A program made the position numbers and the translations under genes. This document shows positions 1-5,094 of a DNA stretch of 7,947 bases, in pieces. The stretch is taken from positions 1-7,947 of the forward strand of contig CAYWFB010000069.1 of assembly GCA_964457415.1 (NCBI GenBank). The letters are read 5' to 3'. Under the pieces are notes generated by a model. That model did no database searches. It was not told the origin of the DNA and saw only the letters and a program-made list of their open reading frames with translations. Source of the stretch: Fimenecus sp964457415 (GTDB taxonomy: Bacteria > Bacillota > Clostridia > Oscillospirales > Acutalibacteraceae). Numbering within the stretch: position 1 is the stretch's first letter; the number at the start of each line of letters is the position of its first letter.

Positions 1-937
1 CATGCCCAGGTCGCCTGAATTAGATGGAAATACTGGATTACCCCATGCATCATATTAATTACATCAACATTATCAGAAATAGCTTGTAATAATCCTGCAC
101 AAATTACGGCGGCAGTAGATGAATCATCTTCATTTAGTACTTTATATGCAGCTATTTTTACATTTTCAAGAGTATTATCAACAATAACACTGCTAACAGC
201 TGTGCCGTGACAAAATTCTGTATCAAAGGAATCCATTTCGTCATTTGGCATACCATCTGAACCGGAGTTGAAATATGTACGTTTAATTCTTCCTTGTAGA
301 AACTCGTGATTATAATCTACACCTGTATCAACAACACCAACAATAACTTCCTCCATTTTTCATTGGATTCGGAGAGATAATCTTGAAGTCTTTTTGATTG
401 TGTTCTATCTAAACTCCAATCACATAAAATGGTTGATGTATCTGTTGAGATTTGATTTGAGTCAGAAACATCACTTTTCCTAATATTAGATAAAATAGCA
501 TCGGGGTGTACGGATTCAATTTTATTTGAATTTTTCAAGTCTTGATAAGCGGATTCAGCAGCTTTGGGACTTCCATATTGAAGAATATGAAAATCCTCAA
601 AGCCACTTACATGTTCTAAAGCACCATAGTCATCAAAATTGTCATTTGCACGAACAATCAGACGAGCCGTTTGAAAATCAAGAGAGTTTAATTCTTCCGT
701 TTCGGATATTACACCATTTGAGTAGAACTGATTAACAGTTATATTATCTGTATATTCATCCTCAATAATCTCAAACTCCTTGTCAGCATCATACTCTCGT
801 GAAAGCCCAACAATACCATCTATGAAATTGTTAATAGATTTTTCTTCATTCCACTCTTCTGCATAAGTTGTAATGGTTACTGATATAACAGAAAAAATTA
901 AAATTAAAGAAAGTAAAACGCTGACAAGTTTTTTCAT
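1..937 (-). pseudogene. Secreted subtilisin-like (S8) serine protease, frameshifted and cut by the window edge
   Basis: This is an exported serine protease of the subtilase family. Translation most likely starts at the ATG at 937-935, preceded by GGTGAT (947-942). The protein opens with a signal peptide (MKKLVSVLLSL... ending near TYA-EE), then a propeptide-like stretch of about 170 residues. That first frame runs to a stop at 317. The catalytic domain continues in another frame from about 356: it has the Asp motif VGVVDTGVD (Asp codon 329-327) and the His motif FCHGTAVSSV (His codon 209-207). Adding one A to the A5 run at 356-360 joins propeptide and catalytic domain without a gap. Near 45-53 a second shift is likely: one frame gives the family-like VDVINM, while WGNPVFPSNSGDLG continues only two bases out of phase. 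The oxyanion Asn and catalytic Ser lie beyond the window. It could be a decaying gene, a phase-variable one, or sequencing error. The family call is firm; pseudogene status is inferred. Confidence 0.8.
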
Positions 938-980
938 AAATATCACCAAAATCATAATAACATAAAACACATTTAATTGC

Positions 981-1018
981 AATAAAAAGTATGGCGATAG
1001 CCTAGCTCCCGCCATACT
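981..1018 (-). terminator. Rho-independent terminator of the cotJ operon
   Basis: On the minus strand AGTATGGCG (1018-1010) and CGCCATACT (996-988) form a perfect 9-bp stem around a 13-nt loop, followed by TTTTTATT (988-981 region). It lies 49 nt past the cotJC stop and before the protease start, in the right orientation to end cotJABC transcription and insulate the protease gene. Confidence 0.85.
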
Positions 1019-1033
1019 GTGTGTTATTTATTT

Positions 1034-1061
1034 GAGATTCTTCGCTTCGCTCAGAATGACA
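1034..1061. repeat. Short intergenic dispersed-type repeat with hairpin potential
   Basis: The 28-bp stretch begins GAGATTCTTCGC and ends CAGAATGACA. ATTCT (1037-1041) pairs with AGAAT (1053-1057), with an inner GC/GC pair around TTC. Sequence of this type, with CTTCGCTTCGCTCAG at its core, is one I recall from intergenic regions of many unrelated bacteria; only one copy lies in this window, so its repeat status here rests on memory rather than on the sequence. It sits between the cotJC stop and the terminator, so it is probably transcribed in the cotJ 3' untranslated region. Confidence 0.5.
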
Positions 1062-1066
1062 TACAA

Positions 1067-1744
1067 TTATCTGTATCTATTTCTATTTACGTTGTTTGTT
1101 GTTCTTGTTGTGTTATTATTTGAATTTTTGCATGTGGGCTTATTACAATGCTTATCAAAACTTGGGTTAAATGCATAGAAATTCTTGCTGTCAAGACGGT
1201 CGGTAGTCATCTGCAAGCCTTCACCGAATCTCTGATAATGCACGATTTCGCGTTCACGAAGGAATTTAATTGGCTCGCGCACATCGGGGTCATCAACAAG
1301 CCGAAGAATATTGTCGTAAGTTGTTCTCGCCTTTTGCTCTGCTGCCAAATCTTCGTGTAAATCTGTTATTACATCTCCTTTGGACTGCAAATATGTTGCA
1401 GTAAACGGCATTCCGCTTGCAGCAAGTGGATAAACACCTGTTGTATGGTCAACAAAGTATGCATCAAAGCCGTGCTTTTTGATTTCATCCATAGTGAGAT
1501 TTCTTGTAAGCTGATAAACAATTGCCCCAACCATTTCAAGATGTCCTAATTCTTCGGTACCAATGTCGGTAAGCAAAGCTTTCAACTCGGGATATGGCAT
1601 TGCATATCTTTGTGAAAGATAGCGGAGAGATGCACCGAGCTCACCATCGGGACCGCCATATTGGCTAATTATAATCTGTGCATATCTAGGATTAGGATTT
1701 TTAATCTTTACGGGATATTGTAATTTCTTTTCATATTGAAACAT
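1067..1744 (-). CDS. cotJC: Spore coat protein CotJC, manganese-catalase family
   Basis: This is a 225-residue manganese-catalase-like coat protein of the developing spore. It is a four-helix ferritin-like fold expected to bind a dinuclear Mn centre and dismutate hydrogen peroxide. The metal-ligand pattern is complete: Glu35 (DGELGAS), Glu65 and His68 (TEELGHLE), Glu136 (AAEQKAR) and His169 (EIVHYQ). The 33-residue spacing between the last two matches that recalled for Lactobacillus plantarum Mn catalase. The start chosen is the ATG at 1744-1742, which overlaps the cotJB stop (TGATG) and has GGAG 11 nt upstream; a TTG two codons earlier is less likely. After about residue 195 comes an extension rich in Asn, Thr and Arg with Cys200 and Cys205, longer than the ~189-residue B. 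subtilis protein as I recall it. It is co-transcribed with cotJA and cotJB. Family assignment is very secure; catalase activity is inferred from the intact ligands. Confidence 0.95.
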   Translation of the reverse strand: MFQYEKKLQYPVKIKNPNPRYAQIIISQYGGPDGELGASLRYLSQRYAMPYPELKALLTDIGTEELGHLEMVGAIVYQLTRNLTMDEIKKHGFDAYFVDHTTGVYPLAASGMPFTATYLQSKGDVITDLHEDLAAEQKARTTYDNILRLVDDPDVREPIKFLREREIVHYQRFGEGLQMTTDRLDSKNFYAFNPSFDKHCNKPTCKNSNNNTTRTTNNVNRNRYR

Positions 1745-1992
1745 CAGCAATCACACTCCATATATTCCCACGGCCATGGATTTTTTACCCACGCAAGTCC
1801 GCTTGCTGCTTCGTGAGTAAGAGGTCCAAAGCTCTCTTCATATTCTTCTATTAATTCCATTGCACGCTCTGTATATTTTCTGTGCATTTCCATTGCCTTT
1901 TCATCGCAGGGGTGTGTATCAAGATATAAATGCAACTCCCACGCAGCAAACTGCACCGCAGAAATTTCGCGCATAAGCTTACATCTATCCAC
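1744..1992 (-). CDS. cotJB: Spore coat protein CotJB
   Basis: This 82-residue protein is CotJB, a small coat component encoded with CotJA and CotJC and thought to help place CotJC in the coat. Family motifs are YLDTHPCD (residues 23-30), FGPLT (55-59) and WVKNPWPWE (68-76); it ends in a Cys-containing tail. I chose the GTG at 1992-1990 because GGAGG (2005-2001) lies 8 nt upstream and because eight residues then precede the conserved REI/RCI segment, as I recall for clostridial CotJB. An ATG at 2007 in the same frame would add five residues, but it has no ribosome site of its own and would start on the very bases forming the GGAGG. With the GTG start it overlaps cotJA by 8 nt and shares one base with cotJC, so translational coupling is likely. 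Confidence 0.93.
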   Translation of the reverse strand: MDRCKLMREISAVQFAAWELHLYLDTHPCDEKAMEMHRKYTERAMELIEEYEESFGPLTHEAASGLAWVKNPWPWEYMECDC

Positions 1993-2173
1993 AGCACTTA
2001 CCTCCATAGAACTTTTTATCTAACTCAGGGAAAAGTGTACCATTGCAAAAGCCCTCTTCACTTGTATATGTTACTAACTCAGTCTGAAAAGGAACATAAG
2101 CCATTGCTACTACCGTACAATCAGGAAGATGGGACATTTCTTTGCAAAGGCAATCACATTCAAATTTTTCCAT
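1985..2173 (-). CDS. cotJA: Spore coat associated protein CotJA, cysteine-rich
   Basis: This 62-residue first gene of the cotJ operon has the CotJA core AMAYVPFQ (residues 23-30) followed by GTLFPELDKKF (45-55). It is a small soluble coat protein without signal peptide or membrane segment. Seven of 62 residues are Cys, clustered at the N-terminus (6, 8, 10, 19), in the middle (43) and at the end (60, 61); this is more than I associate with the family and could support disulfide cross-linking or metal binding. The ATG at 2173-2171 is preceded by AAGGAG with 9 nt spacing. Its 3' end overlaps the start of cotJB. In B. subtilis the cotJ operon is expressed in the mother cell under sigma E; a candidate promoter of that type is listed upstream. 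Confidence 0.92.
   Translation of the reverse strand: MEKFECDCLCKEMSHLPDCTVVAMAYVPFQTELVTYTSEEGFCNGTLFPELDKKFYGGKCCG
2001..2005 (-). promoter_or_regulatory. Ribosome binding site that decides the cotJB start
   Basis: GGAGG (2005-2001, minus) lies inside the cotJA coding end, 8 nt before the GTG at 1992. Two of its bases are part of the alternative in-frame ATG codon context at 2007-2005, which makes that ATG an unlikely initiator. Confidence 0.75.
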
Positions 2174-2227
2174 CTGTTTTTTCTCCTTTTACTTTTATAT
2201 TAGTGAATACCACTATTACATCATATT

Positions 2228-2256
2228 CCTGCATGAACAAAACGTTATTTATATTG
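2228..2256 (-). promoter_or_regulatory. Candidate sigma-E-like promoter of cotJABC
   Basis: On the minus strand CAATATA (2256-2250) and CATGCAGG (2235-2228) are separated by 14 nt. They resemble the sigma-E pattern KMATATT-N14-CATACANT, with two mismatches in the -10. The -10 lies about 55 nt before the cotJA ATG. Sigma-E control is established for B. subtilis cotJ; here the site is a pattern match in AT-rich DNA and may be fortuitous. Confidence 0.35.
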
Positions 2257-2282
2257 AAAAAAGAGTTTTATAATGATAAAAT
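2254..2282 (+). promoter_or_regulatory. Sigma-A type promoter of the surface-protein/deo operon
   Basis: TTGAAA (2254-2259) and TAAAAT (2277-2282) are spaced by exactly 17 nt, each one base from consensus. Transcription would start near 2289, giving a short leader before GAGGTG (2291-2296) and the TTG start at 2304. No operator or riboswitch is visible. The -35 overlaps the candidate cotJ -35 on the other strand. Confidence 0.65.
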
Positions 2283-2303
2283 ACTATCGAGAGGTGTGTA
2301 GTT

Positions 2304-2891
2304 TTGGAAAAATTCAGCGAAAAACTAAAAAAAATATTTTCAAGTGAAGCATCATTGCAAAGAATACCGATATATTTCTTTTTAACTTGTGTATTATTAG
2401 TAGTTCTGATTTGCAAATTGGGCGAAACAAACCATTATTTAAAAGAAATCGCAGCAAATGGTACAAACGTAATTGAAATTGAAACAAAAGACGAAGATTA
2501 TGAAAATGTTGTTGATGTTTATATTGAAACAACAAAATCGGCGGAGGATATTGTGCCGATACTCGATATATTAACAACAGAAGAAACTACAACTAAAAAA
2601 ACAAAAACTGAAGCTACGACTAAAAAAACAAAAACTGAAGCTACGACTAAAAACACAGAAAGCACAACAAATCAAACTCAAACAGTTCAAACAACTGTTG
2701 ATAATAAAAACAACTCTTCAAGAACCACTTATGTTCTTAATATCAACAGTAAAAAAATTCATTTGGCGGATTGCTCGTTTGTTAACAGAACAAAAGAAGA
2801 AAATAAAAAGACTGTTGAATTAACCAACGAAGAAATTCAAGAGTATTTGAACAATGGATACACGTTTTGTAAAACCTGCGGAGGAGATTAA
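2304..2891 (+). CDS. Membrane-anchored surface protein with Thr/Lys linker and Ada-like zinc-binding domain
   Basis: The 195-residue protein has a short basic N-terminus (1-20), one membrane helix (about 21-38, IPIYFFLTCVLLVVLICK), an acidic stretch (55-95), a Thr/Lys-rich linker (95-140) with the 9-residue unit TKKTKTEAT present twice exactly and then degenerating, and a C-terminal domain (142-195). That domain starts TTYVLNINSKKIH and has His153-x3-Cys157 and Cys189-x2-Cys192, the spacing pattern of the Ada zinc site (CxxxC...CxxC) with His for the first Cys. Positive charges before the helix suggest the C-terminus is outside. The start is TTG, supported by GAGGTG 7 nt upstream. Only one base separates its TAA from the deoC ATG, and the deoC ribosome site lies within its last codons. 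I recall similar domains at the ends of secreted or membrane Firmicute proteins, some nuclease- or DNA-uptake-related. The function is unknown; a link to external DNA or nucleosides is only suggested by the operon. Confidence 0.8.
   Translation: MEKFSEKLKKIFSSEASLQRIPIYFFLTCVLLVVLICKLGETNHYLKEIAANGTNVIEIETKDEDYENVVDVYIETTKSAEDIVPILDILTTEETTTKKTKTEATTKKTKTEATTKNTESTTNQTQTVQTTVDNKNNSSRTTYVLNINSKKIHLADCSFVNRTKEENKKTVELTNEEIQEYLNNGYTFCKTCGGD
2592..2645 (+). repeat. 27-bp perfect tandem direct repeat (two copies, degenerate third)
   Basis: The in-frame unit ACTAAAAAAACAAAAACTGAAGCTACG-type (20-base core ACTAAAAAAACAAAAACTGA) occupies 2592-2618 and 2619-2645 identically; a degraded third begins at 2646 (ACTAAAAACACAGAAA). 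It encodes TKKTKTEAT in the extracellular linker. Identity at synonymous positions indicates recent duplication. Confidence 0.95.
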
Positions 2892-2892
2892 A

Positions 2893-3558
2893 ATGGAAAT
2901 CAAAGAAATTTTGAATATGGTTGACCACACATTATTGTCACAAGGTGCGACTTGGGATGAAATCAAAGCAATTTGCGACGACGGAATGAAATATAACACT
3001 GCATCAGTTTGTATTCCTGCATCGTATGTTAAGCAAGCAAAGGAATATGTTGGTGAAAAGCTAGCAATTTGCACGGTAATTGGATTTCCAAATGGATATT
3101 CAACAACTGCAGCCAAAGTTTTTGAAACTGCAGATGCAGTAAAAAACGGTGCTGATGAAATTGATATGGTAATCAATATTGGTTGGTTAAAAGACAAGAA
3201 ATATGCTGAAATACTCGACGAAATTAATGCTATTAAAGATGCTTGTAATGGGAAGCTTTTGAAAGTAATCATTGAAACTTGCCTTCTCACAGAAGAAGAA
3301 AAAATAAAAATGTGTGAAATAGTAAGCAATTCAGACGCAGACTATATAAAAACATCAACAGGATTTTCAACCGGCGGTGCAACAAAGGCGGATATTGAAC
3401 TTTTTGCAAAGCACACTACTGATGGCAAAAAAATCAAGGCGGCAGGTGGAATTGCGTCAATTGAAGATGCACAAGATTTTATAAACCTTGGCGCTTCAAG
3501 ACTTGGCACAAGCCGAATTGTAAAAATAGTAAAAAATGAACAAGGCAGTGGGTATTAA
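2893..3558 (+). CDS. deoC: Deoxyribose-phosphate aldolase
   Basis: DeoC is a cytoplasmic class I aldolase that cleaves 2-deoxy-D-ribose-5-phosphate to acetaldehyde and glyceraldehyde-3-phosphate, the last step of deoxynucleoside catabolism. The 221-residue protein has normal length for the short bacterial DeoC. Key positions are visible: Asp91 (DEIDMVI), Lys124 (LLKVIIET), the Schiff-base Lys153 (YIKTSTGF), Lys182 (KIKAAGGI) and the phosphate-binding C-terminal GASRLGTS (200-207). The ATG at 2893 is chosen because GGAGGAG (2880-2886) lies 6 nt upstream and the family N-terminus starts here. An upstream in-frame ATG at 2854 would extend it inside the preceding gene and lacks such a site. Its TAA shares one base with the deoB ATG (TAATG). 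Confidence 0.97.
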   Translation: MEIKEILNMVDHTLLSQGATWDEIKAICDDGMKYNTASVCIPASYVKQAKEYVGEKLAICTVIGFPNGYSTTAAKVFETADAVKNGADEIDMVINIGWLKDKKYAEILDEINAIKDACNGKLLKVIIETCLLTEEEKIKMCEIVSNSDADYIKTSTGFSTGGATKADIELFAKHTTDGKKIKAAGGIASIEDAQDFINLGASRLGTSRIVKIVKNEQGSGY

Positions 3559-4673
3559 TGAGATATAAACGCATATTTTTAATTGTTCTTGATAGTTTTG
3601 GTATTGGTAACGCACCTGATGCTGAACAATTTGGTGATTTAGGTGCAAACACACTTAAAAGCATTTCAAAATCTGCCCAATTCAATATTCCAAATCTTAA
3701 AAATCTGGGACTTTGTAATATGGACGGAGTTGAACTTGATGACGAAAATTCACCAATCGGCAAATTTGGTGCACTTCAGGAAATTTCTGCAGGTAAAGAT
3801 ACCACAATAGGACATTTTGAAATTGCGGGTATTGTTTCTGACAAACCATTCCCCACATACCCCGACGGATTTCCAAAAGAAATTATTGAAGAATTTGAAA
3901 AGCAAATCGGTAAAAAAGTTATTTGTAATAAGCCATATTCAGGCACAAAGGTAATTGCGGATTTCGGTGAAGAGCATATTAAAACAGGAAATCTGATTGT
4001 TTACACATCGGCTGACAGCGTTTTTCAGATTGCAGCACATACAGATGTTGTACCGTTGGAAAAGCTTTATGAACATTGTAAAATAGCAAGAAATATTCTT
4101 GTTGGAGAACACGCAGTTGGTCGTGTAATTGCCCGACCGTTTAATGGCGAATATCCATTTACAAGAACTGCAGACAGACATGATTTTTCTATTGAGCCAC
4201 CTGAAGACACAATGCTTGATATATTAAAAGCAAATAATTTTGATGTGATTTCTGTTGGAAAAATTGCAGATATTTTTGCTCATCGTGGAATTACCGAAAA
4301 ATATTTTACCCATTCAAACATTGAGGGAATGAGCAAAACTCTTGAACTTCTTAATAAAGATTTTAATGGGCTTGTGTTTACTAATCTTGTGGATTTTGAT
4401 ATGAAATTTGGTCACAGACGAGATATTGACGGTTATGCAAATGCTATCAGTGAATTTGATAATTGGTTAAGTAAATTTTTACCAAAAATGAAAAATAATG
4501 ATTTGCTGATTATTACTGCAGACCATGGTTGTGACCCTGCATATTCAGGAACTGACCACACGAGAGAACAAGTGCCTTTGTTGATGTATTCAAAAGACAT
4601 TGAGCCCAAAAACCTCGGCACAATCAAGGGATATAACTATATAAGCAAAGTAGTTTTAGATAATTTTATTTAA
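3558..4673 (+). CDS. deoB: Phosphopentomutase
   Basis: DeoB interconverts (deoxy)ribose-1-phosphate and (deoxy)ribose-5-phosphate, linking the phosphorylase (Pdp) to the aldolase (DeoC). It is a Mn-dependent member of the alkaline phosphatase superfamily. The 371-residue protein retains the binuclear metal site: Asp12 (IVLDSFGIG), Asp281 and His286 (VDFDMKFGHRRD), Asp322-His323 (TADHGCDP) and His334 (TDHTRE). The phospho-acceptor is Thr82 in GKDTTIGHFE, corresponding to Thr85 of the Bacillus cereus enzyme. The cap-domain motifs YTSADSVFQIAAH (149-161) and RVIARPF (189-195) are present. It is about 20 residues shorter at the C-terminus than the Bacillus proteins as I recall them (~394), ending soon after the last core helix. 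The ATG overlaps the deoC stop by one base, with only a weak ribosome site (AGTGGG), suggesting translational coupling. Confidence 0.97.
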   Translation: MRYKRIFLIVLDSFGIGNAPDAEQFGDLGANTLKSISKSAQFNIPNLKNLGLCNMDGVELDDENSPIGKFGALQEISAGKDTTIGHFEIAGIVSDKPFPTYPDGFPKEIIEEFEKQIGKKVICNKPYSGTKVIADFGEEHIKTGNLIVYTSADSVFQIAAHTDVVPLEKLYEHCKIARNILVGEHAVGRVIARPFNGEYPFTRTADRHDFSIEPPEDTMLDILKANNFDVISVGKIADIFAHRGITEKYFTHSNIEGMSKTLELLNKDFNGLVFTNLVDFDMKFGHRRDIDGYANAISEFDNWLSKFLPKMKNNDLLIITADHGCDPAYSGTDHTREQVPLLMYSKDIEPKNLGTIKGYNYISKVVLDNFI

Positions 4674-4682
4674 GGTGATTTT

Positions 4683-5093
4683 ATGAAAAAAGAAACACTA
4701 TTTATGTTAGCTAAAGAGGCTATGCAAAATTCTTATGCACCATATTCAAACTATAATGTCGGTGCAGTTTTGCTTACTAAAAACAGTGATATTTATAGCG
4801 GTTGTAATATTGAAAATGCGTCATATTCAGTAACTTGTTGCGCTGAAAGGACTGCATTGTTTTCTGCTATTGCAAGTGGTGAAAAAGAATTCTCTGCAAT
4901 TTGCATTGTTGGTGGTAAAAACGGGGAAATTACTGACTATGCAATGCCTTGCGGAATTTGCAGACAGGCATTAGCAGAATTTTGTAATGCTGATTTCAAG
5001 GTTTATGTGGGCAAAAGTGAATATGACATAAAGGAGTTTACATTAAGCGAGTTACTCCCCTGTTCTTTTGATAAATCAAAATTAGGTGAATGA
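4683..5093 (+). CDS. cdd: Cytidine deaminase
   Basis: Cdd hydrolytically deaminates cytidine and deoxycytidine to (deoxy)uridine, feeding the downstream pyrimidine phosphorylase. The 136-residue length fits the homotetrameric type with three zinc-binding cysteines. Substrate-binding Asn42 and Glu44 lie in CNIENASYS; zinc ligand Cys53 and proton-shuttle Glu55 lie in TCCAERTA; Cys90 and Cys93 lie in PCGICRQ. The numbering matches the B. subtilis enzyme closely. Translation starts at the ATG at 4683, with AAGGTG (4672-4677) 5 nt upstream and overlapping the deoB stop. Its TGA (5091-5093) is one base before the pdp ATG. Confidence 0.97.
   Translation: MKKETLFMLAKEAMQNSYAPYSNYNVGAVLLTKNSDIYSGCNIENASYSVTCCAERTALFSAIASGEKEFSAICIVGGKNGEITDYAMPCGICRQALAEFCNADFKVYVGKSEYDIKEFTLSELLPCSFDKSKLGE
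5084..5089 (+). promoter_or_regulatory. Ribosome binding site that decides the pdp start
   Basis: AGGTGA lies 5 nt before the ATG at 5095, inside the end of cdd. An alternative in-frame GTG at 5086 is formed by these same bases, so it cannot be served by them; the ATG is preferred. Confidence 0.8.
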
Positions 5094-5094
5094 T

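Noticed and set aside
526..735. 69-residue plus-strand reading frame
   Set aside because: It is antisense to the protease propeptide, has no ribosome site and no recognisable protein character.
954..982. Minus-strand promoter TTGCAA-17-TATTAT for the protease
   Set aside because: Transcription would begin at the ribosome site, leaving almost no leader, and the -35 overlaps the cotJ terminator T-tract; kept only as a weak possibility.
938..1015. Longer N-terminus for the protease starting at 1015 (MAGARL...)
   Set aside because: It would be read from the terminator hairpin itself; the ATG at 937 has a ribosome site and gives a normal signal peptide.
1148..1360. 70-residue plus-strand reading frame inside cotJC
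   Set aside because: It is antisense to the conserved metal-binding part of CotJC and so is explained by that gene.
1930..2301. 123-residue plus-strand reading frame across cotJB/cotJA and the divergent promoter region
   Set aside because: It opposes two family-recognised genes, has a low-quality composition and runs over both promoters.
2854..2892. Upstream ATG for deoC
   Set aside because: It lies inside the preceding gene without a ribosome site; GGAGGAG points to the ATG at 2893, which gives the family N-terminus.
2820..3329. 169-residue minus-strand reading frame over deoC
   Set aside because: Its Ser/Ile-rich composition is the typical complement of an AT-rich coding strand; DeoC on the other strand has all catalytic residues.
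5086..5094. GTG start for pdp three codons upstream
   Set aside because: The GTG is part of the ribosome site itself; the ATG at 5095 gives the usual 433 residues.
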